Positions 17,330 to 26,701 are shown, numbered from the stretch's first letter. The stretch: 64,000 nt of DNA from Eisenbergiella porci (GCF_009696275.1 NZ_VUMI01000018.1:1-64000), one strand, 5' to 3'. Notes: generated by a model not told the origin, from the letters alone. A program made the numbers and translations.

Positions 17330-17465
17330 TTCCGCAATCAAAGACCCCGCTGCAAGCAACGGGGTATCAAACTTGCAGCGCTGCAGAGCAGCGGGGTATT
17401 TGACCCTCGCGGCAGTCGCCAAATATCCATGCAAGCATGGATACTTGGCTCGTTGCTCGCGGGAA
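17330..17465. repeat. Structured intergenic repeat upstream of spoVAE
   Basis: The 401-base gap 17134-17534 holds a series of hairpins: CCCCG (17345-17349) with CGGGG (17360-17364), the palindrome TGCAGCGCTGCA (17374-17385), and GCCAAATATCCATGC with GCATGGATACTTGGC (17418-17449, one mismatch). Several short words recur (GCGGGGTAT twice). No protein is supported here. It looks like an intergenic palindromic repeat block. Confidence 0.5.
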
Positions 17466-17487
17466 TAAAAGATTTGTACACGCGCGT

Positions 17488-17528
17488 CAGAGGACTCGCA
17501 TTTGCTCCGCAAAACCAGTAGGAGGATT
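17488..17528 (+). repeat. Leader motif shared with the beta-mannosidase gene, copy 1
   Basis: CAGAGGACTCGCATTT, a TCCGC/AAAAC section, then GGAGGATT, ending in the ribosome binding site of spoVAE. The same arrangement occurs at 20865-20904 directly before the GH2 gene. The shared part includes the SD but not the coding sequence. Confidence 0.55.
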
Positions 17529-17534
17529 ATTAAA

Positions 17535-17891
17535 ATGGATTATATTAATGCATTCTGGGTGGGAGGCCTTATCTGCGCCCTCGTCCAGATACTCATGGAA
17601 AAAACAAAGCTCATGCCCGGCCGTATCATGGTTCTTCTTGTATGTACAGGGGCCGTGCTCAGCGCCATAGGCCTGTACGAACCCTTCCAGGAATTTGCCG
17701 GCGCCGGCGCCAGCGTTCCCTTGCTGGGCTTTGGCAATACCCTGATGAAGGGGGTCAAGGAAGGAGTAGATAGCCAGGGCTTTCTCGGCCTGTTTTCCGG
17801 CGGCTTCAAGGCGGGCGCCGTAGGGACCGCCGCCGCGCTTATCTTCGGCTACATTGCCTCCCTTATTTTCAAACCCAAAATGAAAAAATAA
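17535..17891 (+). CDS. spoVAE: Stage V sporulation protein AE (SpoVA channel subunit)
   Basis: A 118-residue membrane protein, normal length for SpoVAE, with three to four hydrophobic segments. Diagnostic stretches are FWVGGLICALVQILMEKTKL at the N-terminus, the GAGASVPLLGFGNTLMKGVKE loop and GLFSGGFKAGAVGTAAAL. It acts with SpoVAC and SpoVAD in dipicolinate transport across the spore inner membrane. Start 17535 is set by AGGAGG at 17519-17524; a TTG/ATG further upstream would ignore that site. It is isolated from the other two spoVA genes, and the region after it is decayed DNA. Confidence 0.95.
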   Translation: MDYINAFWVGGLICALVQILMEKTKLMPGRIMVLLVCTGAVLSAIGLYEPFQEFAGAGASVPLLGFGNTLMKGVKEGVDSQGFLGLFSGGFKAGAVGTAAALIFGYIASLIFKPKMKK

Positions 17892-17993
17892 TGGGGTGTG
17901 AACCTCCGATAGGAGAAGGTGGCCTCTCGGAAGGGCGGTTCCTTTCCGGGCTGTGCAGTATGTTTACATTTTGGTGCTTTTTTTCTGGGGGTG

Positions 17994-18209
17994 CTGGAGC
18001 TGCTGGTGCGTATGGAAAAGGTGCTGGAACGGACAGGCAGGGGGAAGGAAATCATTGAAATCCGCGACGTGAGGATTGACAGGAAGGAGCATCAGGTCAT
18101 GAAGGCGGGAATTCCGGTGGCCCTCAAGCCGATGGAGTATGAGGTGCTGGTGCTCCTGGCGGCCAATAAAAATGTGGCTTTTTCCAGGGAGCAGCTCTTG
18201 AATCTGTGA
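17994..18209 (+). pseudogene. Fragment of an OmpR-type response regulator
   Basis: About 70 codons (LELLVRMEKVLERTG through LAANKNVAFSREQLL) match the linker and winged-helix domain of an OmpR/PhoB response regulator. The whole receiver domain and the last ~30 residues are missing. The frame stops at 18207-18209 and passes directly into kinase sequence, which marks a deletion that fused two neighbouring genes. Confidence 0.75.
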
Positions 18210-19391
18210 CGACCGGCGTCACAGGGGGAATTGTGGTTCACCGCACCGTACAGTATAATGAGACAAAAACGGTGGAAAATTATGAGCAGCAGCTTCACGC
18301 CACCGCCTATGCGCTGGGGAAGGAAATCAGTGACAGCGAGCTTGAGGGCTACACGGAGGCAACCAGAAGCTCATTTTATAATTATATTTAAAAAAAATAC
18401 GGCGCTTCAAAATACATATTGATTAAGGACGGGGAGGTAGTCTGCAATCTCACGGCTTTTGATTTGGTAAATCCGCGGGAGGAGCGCTGGGCGGGAACGG
18501 AGGCTTCCGCGGATATCCGGCAGGTGGGGGAGCAGCATCTGCTGATTCTTGGGAAAAAACTGCCCGCGGATTCCCTTTCGGACTACCGGCTTGTCCTGGT
18601 GCAGGACATTACGGAGCTTTATGCGGATATGGAAAAACAGGCCTGGCTGTTTGCGGAGATTTATTTTGCGGCGGTAGTCTTATCGGTGCTGATTATTTTT
18701 CTCATAACGGGCAGGCTGCTGAAGCCGCTGCGTAAGCTGCAGCAGGCGGCTGCGGATATCAGCGAGGGAAGGCTCGGGCAGCGGGCGCAGGCTGGTTCAA
18801 AGGATGAAATCGGCGCCATGGCGGCTTCCTTTAACCGTATGGCGGACCGGATTGAGGAGCAGGTGAGGGAGCTGGAAAAGGAAAAGGTTTCGGCGCAGCG
18901 CGGGATGCTGCTTGGAAGCCTGACCCATGAGTTGAAAACGCCTATGACATCAATCATCGGTTATTCCGATACCCTGCTGCATGTGAAGCTGAGCGAGGAG
19001 CGGCGGGAACAGGCGCTGTATCGTATTCATGATGAGTGCAGGAGGCTGGAGCGTCTGTCCGGCAAGCTGATGAACCTGATCGGTCTGTATGATAACGATA
19101 GTATCAGGCTGGAGGAGACGGAGGTGGAGGACCTGTTTTCCCGGGTGGCGGATTTGGAAGAATATCACCTGGAGGAGTGCGGGATGACGCTGGAAACCCG
19201 GTCGGACGGCCAGATGCGCAGGCTGGACAGGGATCTTTTTGAAAGTCTTCTTATTAATCTGATAGATAACGCTGTGAAAGCCGGAAAAGAGGGTGATGCC
19301 ATCCGTCTGGAGGCTGCCGGAAATGAAATCAGCGTCACCGATCAGGGGAGTACCGCCCGGAGATCTGCCCCGCGTTACAGGGAACCTCTGA
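18206..19391 (+). pseudogene. Decayed sensor histidine kinase
   Basis: The partner of the fragment above. It lacks the first membrane helix, has an in-frame TAA at 18389-18391 just before an eight-A run, then continues in the same frame through a sensor region, one membrane helix (about 18655-18710), HAMP domain, H-box SLTHELKTPMTS and N-box NLIDNAVKAG. At G1 (ISVTDQG) the frame shifts by one; the shifted frame continues RGVPPGDLPRVT and then stops at 19389-19391. The rest of the ATP-binding domain is deleted. The gene cannot make a working kinase. Confidence 0.8.
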
Positions 19392-20726
19392 GCCTGAGGA
19401 GGATTTGGTAAAACCGAAGGAGGAAAGTACACAGGTGCCGCAGGCCGCGGCAGAGGGCAGCATCGCAGAGCAGGTGCAGGCGCCCAGCCGTTTTGCCCTG
19501 GAGTTTTCAGATACAGCGGGGCAGCTGTCGGTATCGGTGGACGCGTCCGTCACGGTTCCCGCGGCGGAGGGCTTCCGGCTGAAAACCGTGGCTTCCCGCA
19601 CTTTTACCCAGGAGGATTATGATGCGGTTAACAGTGTGCTGCTGGGCGGCGGGGCACTGTGGGAGCGCGCGGTGGAGGAAGACGATCCGGCCCATGGCTT
19701 TACAAAAGCGGAATTGAGCAGCGGATAGAGGAGCTGAAGAGGCTGGAAGCCACGGGCGCAACCTATGTGGATGAATACGGGGACGAAAGAGGCTACGGGG
19801 AAGCAATAAAAAACTTTGAGGAAATGCTGAAGTATGCGCCTGATACGGTGGGCACAAGGGAAATTGAAGCAAAGGTACAGTACGATCCGGACGCCGCGGC
19901 AAATGGGACCCCTGAAAAAAACTGGCTGATGGGCAATGTTACCGCGGACGGAAAAGATTATGTTGTAAGCCTTGGCAATGATCTGACTCCCGATTGGCGC
20001 TGGATCAGTTTCATGGTTTCCTATCTGGAAAATGGAGGAAACTATATGCCGGTGGGTGACGCTCCGGCAGCCGGCACATCCCTGAACGCACCACCGGAGG
20101 ATATCATCAGTAAAGCGGAACAAGCAGCTGCAGATATGGGCTTTGATGAGTTTATGTCCTGCGGAGGAGAATATTTTTCAACCTTTACAGAGGATGAAGA
20201 GGGAAAAATGGTGGCTGCGGATAACGGTTACGGCGTTTATTTTACAAGAGTGATAGACGGTATTCCTGTAACCTATACCCACACCGACGGCAGCACCTCG
20301 GAAGGAAACTGGTCGTCCTGGCCTTATGAAAAGCTTTATATGATCTACAATGATGCGGGCCTGGTTGATTTCCAGTGGTGGGATCCGTATACGGTGACCG
20401 ATAAGTCCGATGAATACGTATTCTTGATGCCCTTTGATGAAATCCAGAAAATTTTTAAGGAAATGTTCCAGAAAAAATATGCATTCTATACGGAAAACAA
20501 CATGAAGGTGAACTTTGCCATAGATGAAATCCGCCTGGGTTATATGCGCGTGATGGAAAAAGGAAACGTAATGGAAGGAACCATGGTGCCGGTGTGGGAT
20601 TTCTTCGGCAGCCAGACCGTGGAAAGAGAGGACGGAACAACGGAAGTAACAGGCGGCCCCTACGACAGCTGGTTTACCATCAATGCCATGGATGGCACGG
20701 TAATTGACAGGAATCTGGGGTGTTGA
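19384..20726 (+). pseudogene. DUF6034 family protein gene, 5'-truncated and frameshifted
   Basis: Sequence of the DUF6034 family (secreted lipoprotein-like proteins of Clostridia) begins abruptly at about 19384 (SEPEEDLVKPKEES) against the broken kinase, so the signal peptide is gone. The first frame ends at 19726-19728. The rest continues in another frame from about 19710 (IEQRIEELKRLEATG) to the normal end at 20726 (WFTINAMDGTVIDRNLGC). The frameshift lies between 19700 and 19715, within FTKAE. An ATG in the second frame at 19659 has no ribosome binding site. The intact C-terminal ~335 codons suggest recent decay. Confidence 0.75.
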
Positions 20727-20864
20727 TGCCGGCTTGTAACCGACAGCTATATCAGGTCAATATAGTACAATAATCGGTCAACAAAAAAGAAGAAAAGACA
20801 GGGCAGAAGTGATAACTTGATTACATACGAGATTTTTTTAATACGGAGGAAAATCCTCTGCTCG

Positions 20865-20904
20865 CAGAGGCTCGCATTTTTCCTTCGGAAAAACAAGGAG
20901 GATT
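20865..20904 (+). repeat. Leader motif shared with spoVAE, copy 2
   Basis: CAGAGGCTCGCATTT, a TTTTTCC/GGAAAAA hairpin, then AAGGAGGATT before the beta-mannosidase start. It aligns with 17488-17528. An additional CCTCTGC/GCAGAGG stem overlaps its left end. The hairpin sits directly before the ribosome binding site and might modulate translation. Confidence 0.5.
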
Positions 20905-20908
20905 TGGG

Positions 20909-23377
20909 ATGCGGATACAAATGCTGCATGACAACTGGCAGATGTGCATCAACAATACGGAGGAGTTTCTGCCCGCCGCCGTACCGGGAAGCGTTTACCA
21001 GGATCTGCTGGACAACGGCAGGATGGAGGATCCCTATTACAGGGACAATGAGCTGAAGGCTCTTAAAATCATGGATAATGATTTTACCTATGTCACATAT
21101 TTTGACGCGCCGGAGGAAATCAGGGGGAGGGAAGAGGTTTTACTGCATTTTGACGGGATTGATACCATCGCGGATATCAGCCTGAACGGAACGCTGCTGG
21201 GGAGTGTCCGGAATATGCACCGAATCTGGGAATTCCCGGTGAAAAGCCTGTTGCGTGACTGCGGAAATGAGCTGAAGGTGGTGCTGTATTCCCCGACCCG
21301 TTTTATCAGGGAGGCTTATGGGGAAAGGCCAATGGAAGGCAGCTCAGACGCCATGCAGGGCTTTCCCTATTTAAGGAAAGCTCACTGTATGTTCGGCTGG
21401 GACTGGGGTCCCCGCCTTCCTGATGCAGGCATTTGGCGTCCGGTAAAGCTGCTCGCCTTTGACCATGCCAGACTGGACGGCGTTTACATCACCCAGAAGC
21501 ACGAGCCAGGCCGCGTGGCCTTACAGCTTCGTGTGGACGTGCAGAAAGCAGGCAGAAAAAATATCTGCCGTTTCGGAAGGGATGAGGAAGAGCTGGAAGG
21601 CCTGTCCTGGCGCGTGAAGGTGACCGACCCCGACGGCAGGGTTATCCTTACGGAAACCTGCCCGGAAGAAGCCGTGATTGAAAATCCCCGCCTCTGGTGG
21701 CCCAATGGCTATGGCGAACAGCCCCTGTATCTGGTGGAAGCGGAGCTTTTAAAGGATGGAAACGTGCTGGATATCTGGAGCGGCCGCATCGGCCTGCGTA
21801 CGATGGGCGTGCATCGGGAAAAGGATGAATACGGCGAGCAGTTTGCTCATGAAGTGAACGGCGTGCGTATTTTTGCCATGGGCGCGGACTACATACCGGA
21901 GGATAATATCCTGTCAAGGGTGACTCCGGAACGAACCTACTCGCTGCTGAAGCAGGCAAAGGATGCTAATTTCAACTGCATCCGCGTCTGGGGCGGCGGG
22001 AATTATCCCTATGACAGCTTCTGGGACGCCTGCGACGAGCTGGGCCTGGTGGTGTGGGAGGACTTCATGTTCGCCTGCGCGGTCTATGATCTGACGGAAG
22101 AGTTTGAGGAAACCATCACTGCTGAATTCATCGACAATATCAAGCGGATCCGCCACCATGCATCCCTGGGGCTGTGGTGCGGCAACAATGAAATGGAAAT
22201 GTTCGTGGCGCAGGGCAACTGGGTATCCAGACCGAAGGAGAAGAGCGATTACGTTAAAATGTACGAATACATCATTCCCAAGGTGCTGAAGGAATACGAT
22301 CCCAATACCTTTTACTGGCCTGCAAGCCCCTCCTCAGGCGGCGCTTTCGACGATCCCAACGATGAAAACCGGGGGGATGTACACTACTGGGACGTATGGC
22401 ATGGGAACAAGCCAATCACGGAATATCGGAAATTCTACTTCCGCTATGTCTCCGAATTCGGCTTCCAGTCCTTCCCCTCCTTAAAAACGGTGGAAACCTT
22501 TACCGAGCCGGAGGACCGGAATATTTTTTCCTATGTTATGGAAAAACATCAGCGCAACAAAACGGCAAATGGGAAAATTATGAACTACATGGAACAGACT
22601 TTCCTGTACCCTAATGATTTTGACACCACCCTTTATGCCTCCCAGCTTCTTCAGGCGGAAGCCATCCGCTACGGAGTGGAGCACTTCCGCAGAAACCGCG
22701 GCAGATGCATGGGAACCGTGATCTGGCAGCTTAATGACTGCTGGCCGGTAGCCAGCTGGTCCTCCATTGACTACTGCGGCAGATGGAAGGCGCTGCACTA
22801 CTATGCGAAGCGTTTCTTCGCCCCTGTGATGCTTTCCTGCGCCGAGGAAGGCATCCTCACCCAGGACACCAACCCCAATGCAGAGCCTTACAAGGTAAAA
22901 AAATCAATCCATCTGTGCGTGGCAAACGAAACCATGCAGGAACAGCAGCTGCGCGTGGAGTGGTCGCTTAGAAACAACCGATCCGAAATCCTGCGCTCTG
23001 GCAGCGAAGAAGTAACCGTATCCCCGTTATCCAGCCTCTGGCTTGAAAAAACAGATTGTATGGATGCTGACGCCTACGGCGATTATGTAAGCTATACCTG
23101 CTTCCGGGGAGAAGAACGCGTTTCCGGCGGAGCCGTCATCTTCTGTGCGCCCAAGCACTACCGCTTCGCAGATCCCGGCCTTACGGTTACTGTTTCCGGC
23201 GATGAACTCACCGTCAGGGCACAGGCCTATGCAAGAGGCGTGGAAATTATAAACGAAGCCGATGACATGCTCCTTGAAGACAACTACTTCGACATGGACG
23301 CCGGAGAAAGAAAGGTAAAAATCCTGAAAGGCAGCCCGGACGGCCTGAAAATACGCAGCGTTTATAATATCCGTTAA
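20909..23377 (+). CDS. GH2 beta-mannosidase
   Basis: An 822-residue glycoside hydrolase family 2 enzyme of the beta-mannosidase subgroup, which removes terminal beta-mannosyl residues from manno-oligosaccharides or N-glycan cores. Order: N-terminal jelly roll (1-170, with HDNWQM and VPGSVYQDLLDNG), immunoglobulin-like domain, TIM barrel (about 290-600) and C-terminal beta domains. The acid/base Glu is in WCGNNEME (residue 428) and the nucleophile in SEFGFQSFPS (residue 516); FGWDWGPRLP and RVWGGGNYP are subgroup marks. No signal peptide, so it is cytoplasmic and needs an importer. GGAGG precedes the ATG. The nearby AraC-type regulator on the opposite strand could control it. Confidence 0.95.
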   Translation: MRIQMLHDNWQMCINNTEEFLPAAVPGSVYQDLLDNGRMEDPYYRDNELKALKIMDNDFTYVTYFDAPEEIRGREEVLLHFDGIDTIADISLNGTLLGSVRNMHRIWEFPVKSLLRDCGNELKVVLYSPTRFIREAYGERPMEGSSDAMQGFPYLRKAHCMFGWDWGPRLPDAGIWRPVKLLAFDHARLDGVYITQKHEPGRVALQLRVDVQKAGRKNICRFGRDEEELEGLSWRVKVTDPDGRVILTETCPEEAVIENPRLWWPNGYGEQPLYLVEAELLKDGNVLDIWSGRIGLRTMGVHREKDEYGEQFAHEVNGVRIFAMGADYIPEDNILSRVTPERTYSLLKQAKDANFNCIRVWGGGNYPYDSFWDACDELGLVVWEDFMFACAVYDLTEEFEETITAEFIDNIKRIRHHASLGLWCGNNEMEMFVAQGNWVSRPKEKSDYVKMYEYIIPKVLKEYDPNTFYWPASPSSGGAFDDPNDENRGDVHYWDVWHGNKPITEYRKFYFRYVSEFGFQSFPSLKTVETFTEPEDRNIFSYVMEKHQRNKTANGKIMNYMEQTFLYPNDFDTTLYASQLLQAEAIRYGVEHFRRNRGRCMGTVIWQLNDCWPVASWSSIDYCGRWKALHYYAKRFFAPVMLSCAEEGILTQDTNPNAEPYKVKKSIHLCVANETMQEQQLRVEWSLRNNRSEILRSGSEEVTVSPLSSLWLEKTDCMDADAYGDYVSYTCFRGEERVSGGAVIFCAPKHYRFADPGLTVTVSGDELTVRAQAYARGVEIINEADDMLLEDNYFDMDAGERKVKILKGSPDGLKIRSVYNIR

Positions 23378-23460
23378 CACCTGTTAAACGCCCGTCCGTT
23401 TCACTTATCGGATTATGGGAACCAACTGCAAAATTTTTTTCCAAAATATTTTTATAAAGA

Positions 23461-23494
23461 AAACAGGGAGCTGCGGCCCCCTGTTACTTTTTTA
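23461..23494 (+). terminator. Terminator after the beta-mannosidase gene
   Basis: AACAGGG (23462-23468) pairs with CCCTGTT (23479-23485), followed by ACTTTTTT. Confidence 0.7.
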
Positions 23495-23540
23495 CCTTCG
23501 TATAGTAACTCCGTTCCCCCCTTAACAGTTACTGCCTTTC

Positions 23541-24431
23541 CTATCCCCTGCCCGGCCTGTTCTTCCGCAGGAATTCTCCCGGCGCACACCCATACTGCCG
23601 CTGGAAAACCCGGTAAAAATAACTCAGGTTCCTGAACCCGCACTCCTGGCAGATATCAATAATTTCCATCCGGTTTTCCAGAATCAGGGAAGCTGCAAAA
23701 TCCATCCGCCTCATATTAATGAATTCCGTAGGGGACATATGCAGATACCTGCGGAAAGAACGGTTCAAATACTCCTGGGAAACATTCGCCAGGGAAATCA
23801 GCCGGGGAAGCCCCTCAATGAAATTTTCAGGCTCCTCCATCCGCCGTATCAGCGAAGAAAGCCATCCCGGCAGCGGATCCACCTCCTGCAGGGCCGGCCC
23901 CGGACAAAAATGATACAAAAAATAAGGCAGTACGGCATTCAAATACAAACGCCGCGCCGCACCAGGCTCCAAACCGCCCACATGAAGCATTTTTTCCCGG
24001 ATATCAGACAAAACCGACTCAGCCAGCTCCGTCTGAAGACACAAAGGGGAATCTGTAAAAAAAGACGGCGCACATCCAAGAAGCCCGCATATCTTTTCAA
24101 AAATAGACGGAAGGAAAGAAATATTAATCAGCTCCAGATCATACTGATTCAAAAAATCATACCCATGCCTGTCGGAAGGCCTCACGAAAACAAAAGACCC
24201 CTCCGAAAGCAGCACGGAGGAACCATTGATCCTGTGAATCCCCTTCCCCTTATTAATAAGAAAGAACTCATAAAAAGTATGCGTATGAAACGGATAAGTC
24301 TCCCGCACACTGAACTGATGCTGGAAACCACATTCCTCCCCCTTTAAAGTCAGCCTGGGAACCTCCCCGCACGGCTTCCCGCCGCGCCCCTCCTTATTCC
24401 TGCATCCGCAGCCCCGCAAATCAGAGTTCAT
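23541..24431 (-). CDS. AraC family transcriptional regulator with cupin sensor domain
   Basis: A 296-residue regulator. The N-terminal cupin (about 30-110) holds the YPFHTHTFYEFFLINKGKG pattern of sugar-sensing AraC proteins, and two helix-turn-helix motifs fill the last 100 residues (LANVSQEYLNRSFRRYLHMSP and DICQECGFRNLSYFYRVFQRQYG). The start at 24431 overlaps the end of the DUF5721 gene by 11 bases, so the two are coupled. The first ~25 residues are Gly/Arg-rich and probably not part of the domain. Convergent with the beta-mannosidase gene; regulation of that gene is a positional inference. Confidence 0.88.
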   Translation of the reverse strand: MNSDLRGCGCRNKEGRGGKPCGEVPRLTLKGEECGFQHQFSVRETYPFHTHTFYEFFLINKGKGIHRINGSSVLLSEGSFVFVRPSDRHGYDFLNQYDLELINISFLPSIFEKICGLLGCAPSFFTDSPLCLQTELAESVLSDIREKMLHVGGLEPGAARRLYLNAVLPYFLYHFCPGPALQEVDPLPGWLSSLIRRMEEPENFIEGLPRLISLANVSQEYLNRSFRRYLHMSPTEFINMRRMDFAASLILENRMEIIDICQECGFRNLSYFYRVFQRQYGCAPGEFLRKNRPGRG

Positions 24432-24924
24432 CAAAACCGATCCCCTTTTTCGTCAGAAATGTCCTCACTGTCCTGTCCCACAGGACATCCACACTCTTAT
24501 CCATAATAAAAGTATGAAAAGCGGTACCCGTCACCACAGTAAGCCCGCTCCCGTCATACTTACACGTCAGAACCAAAGCCTTCACCTGATCCGCCATAAT
24601 ATCCGTTTCCCCCGCCTTCAGGATCCCCGGAATAAAACGAGGCATCAGATGCAGAATAAACTTAAACCCCGACGGCGTTTTCTTCCCCTTAATCAAATCA
24701 AAACACAACGGCCGCACATTTTTCCACGCAGAAAAATCATCAGCCCGCAACTCAGGATCATCCCACTCCTCACTGCTGAAAAAATCCCGGTTCATATGCC
24801 CGTCAATATGGAACGTATTATACGTGGAAATCGTGGCTTCCTCCAACAAAAAAGAATCAAAACAAGACGACCCCAAAAGCTTCCCCATAAAACTCTTAAC
24901 TTCTTTCACCTGCAATGCAATCAT
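24421..24924 (-). CDS. DUF5721 family protein
   Basis: A 167-residue soluble protein starting MIALQVKEVKSFMGKLLGSS, with TYNTFHIDGHMNRDFFSSEE in the first half and TGTAFHTFIMDKSVDVLWD near the end. This fits the DUF5721 family, found across Lachnospiraceae and of unknown function. Start 24924 follows GGAGAG at a good distance; the frame extends upstream through Gly/Trp-rich sequence that does not look coding. First gene of a two-gene unit with the AraC regulator. Confidence 0.8.
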   Translation of the reverse strand: MIALQVKEVKSFMGKLLGSSCFDSFLLEEATISTYNTFHIDGHMNRDFFSSEEWDDPELRADDFSAWKNVRPLCFDLIKGKKTPSGFKFILHLMPRFIPGILKAGETDIMADQVKALVLTCKYDGSGLTVVTGTAFHTFIMDKSVDVLWDRTVRTFLTKKGIGFDEL

Positions 24925-25157
24925 AATCTCTCTCCATCCTGCTTCCGCCCTCAGCCCGCCCACGCCGGCCCCATTCCCCTCTATTATAATGAAAACTCCC
25001 CCCAACAGCAACCATTTTCCCCACCCGCTTTTTCCCTGTCTATCAACCCACCTGTCTCTCTTATTTTTCAATGAAATCCATTCAAAACCAGCCAACCACC
25101 TTTCGCCTTCCATCTTTTATCCATTATAAGGCGCATTGTCCTCCAGAACCTTTACGT

Positions 25158-25468
25158 TTTGCTCCGGGGGATTTTCCCGCCCTGTCCCAGCCGTCCGGGG
25201 TGCGGGGGAGGTGTCTGTTCTGAAAGGGAATCACGAAAAAATTGAGATATTTCTTACAGCATATTTTTCCCCTTCTGCTGTTGCCCCTAGCGGCTTGTCT
25301 GACGAACGCACAGACGAAGTCGTGCGTGAGGAGTTCAGCCGCGTTAACAGCAGAAGGGGAAAAATATACTGTTAGAAATATCCAATTTTTACGTCTGACC
25401 GCTCAGAACAGACACCTCCCCCGCACCCCGGACGGCTGGGACAGGGCGGGAAAATCCCCCGGAGCAAA
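25158..25468. repeat. Giant palindrome with 66-bp perfect arms
   Basis: Outer arms 25158-25223 and 25403-25468 are perfectly complementary over 66 bp. After a 17-base poorly paired stretch, inner arms (about 25241-25282 and 25346-25385) pair over about 41 bp with three small differences. The loop holds AGCGGCT/AGCCGC and ACGCAC/GTGCGT stems. It occupies the 694-base gap 24925-25618 between divergent genes. No target duplication or coding sequence is evident. Confidence 0.9.
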
Positions 25469-25618
25469 CTTCAAAGCCTTCCGGATCACATTCCCCAATA
25501 AAATGCGATGAAAAAATACATAACTTTTGGAAATTCTCTTTACAATATATGTAGGCGGGTGTTATTATAAGTGGTAATGAAAACTACGTGTAATTGTAGT
25601 GAATAATCGGAGGTATCA

Positions 25619-26458
25619 ATGAGTTATAAAATTGTAGTGGACAGTTGTTGTGAATTGCCGGATGAACTGAAAAAAGATCCCCGTTTTGAGATTGTGCCTC
25701 TGGGGATTGAAGTAGGGGACTGGCGGATACAGGATGATGAGACCTTTAATCAGGCAGAATTTCTGAGAAGAGTGGCGGAGTGCCCTGAGTGCCCCCGTTC
25801 CTCCTGCCCTTCACCGGATAGATATAAACAGAGCTTTGACTGTGATGCGGAGCACATCTACGTTGTCACGCTGTCTGCGAACCTGAGCGGAAGCCATAAC
25901 AGCGCGGTGCTGGGAAAGAATCTTTACGAGGAAAAGCACCATGATAAGAAAATTCATGTGGTGGATTCCAAATCAGCTTCCGGCGGCGAGGCGCAGATTG
26001 CACTGAAGGCAATGGAACTGGAGGAAAAAGGTCTGGCGTTTGAGGAAATCGTTCAGCAGCTGGAAGCGTTCCGGGATGAAATGAATACGTATTTTGTCCT
26101 GAACAACCTGGAAACGCTCAGAAAGAACGGCCGCCTTACCGGCGTGAAGGCCCTGGTGGCTTCCACACTTAATATCAAGCCTGTAATGGGAGCCACGGAG
26201 GAAGGAACGATCATTCAGCTGGGACAGGCCATCGGGCTGAAGAAGGCGCTGCAGAAGATGGCGGATATTGTGGCCAGGGAAACAGCGAATCCGCAGAAAA
26301 AATGCCTTATGATTACGCACTGCAACAATCTGGCAAAGGCCGAGAGCGTGCGTGACATGATTCTGGCAAAGGCCAAGTTCGCGGAAGCCAGAATCCTTGA
26401 TACTGCAGGAATCAGCAGCATGTATGCCAATGACGGCGGGATTATCATTGCAGTCTGA
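25619..26458 (+). CDS. DegV family fatty-acid-binding protein
   Basis: A 279-residue DegV (FakB-like) protein. These bind a fatty acid between two lobes and can present it to the FakA kinase for entry into phospholipid synthesis. It shows the start IVVDSCCELPDEL, the VVTLSANLSGSHNSA motif that contacts the carboxylate, VDSKSASGGEAQIAL, NLETLRKNGRLTG and the C-terminal DTAGISSMYANDGGI. GGAGGTATCA precedes the ATG. No fakA lies nearby. A hairpin terminator and a MITE-like fragment follow. Confidence 0.94.
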   Translation: MSYKIVVDSCCELPDELKKDPRFEIVPLGIEVGDWRIQDDETFNQAEFLRRVAECPECPRSSCPSPDRYKQSFDCDAEHIYVVTLSANLSGSHNSAVLGKNLYEEKHHDKKIHVVDSKSASGGEAQIALKAMELEEKGLAFEEIVQQLEAFRDEMNTYFVLNNLETLRKNGRLTGVKALVASTLNIKPVMGATEEGTIIQLGQAIGLKKALQKMADIVARETANPQKKCLMITHCNNLAKAESVRDMILAKAKFAEARILDTAGISSMYANDGGIIIAV

Positions 26459-26482
26459 CAGAAAGAGTATTCCGGGCACACA

Positions 26483-26575
26483 GGAATTGACCGTAAGGAA
26501 ATGCTGCAGAAGTGCCAAAATCCATCGCCAAAGGCGGTTTAGGATGGATTTTGCAGTAGTTGCAAGAGCTGTTTA
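26483..26575 (+). repeat. MITE-like repeat, copy F (left part missing)
   Basis: From TTGACCGTAAGG onward it matches the copy at 58654: CCAAAATCCATCGCC, AAAGGCGG, then GATGGATTTT, GCAGTAGTTG. The AAAATCCATC/GATGGATTTT stem is intact. No terminal repeats are visible. Confidence 0.65.
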
Positions 26576-26594
26576 AAAATTAAATGAAAAAAGG

Positions 26595-26628
26595 AAAAAC
26601 GGCGCTGCCAGCAGGCGGAGCCGTTTTT
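26595..26628. terminator. Bidirectional terminator between degV and the LytTR gene
   Basis: AAAAACGGC (26595-26603) pairs with GCCGTTTTT (26620-26628), giving A and T tracts on both sides. It serves the convergent genes degV and LytTR. Confidence 0.8.
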
Positions 26629-26701
26629 AGATCGGTAAAACATATTATGATATGGTAACTGTAAAGAAATAGATCAGCAGCCTTACTCAGCCGCTTTCCC
26701 T

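Noticed and set aside
23496-23535. Reverse-strand MITE fragment near the AraC gene
   Set aside because: CAGTAACTG and GTTAC words match, but the rest does not align convincingly.
25136-25511. Open frames within the giant palindrome
   Set aside because: They follow from the inverted repeat and have no start signals.
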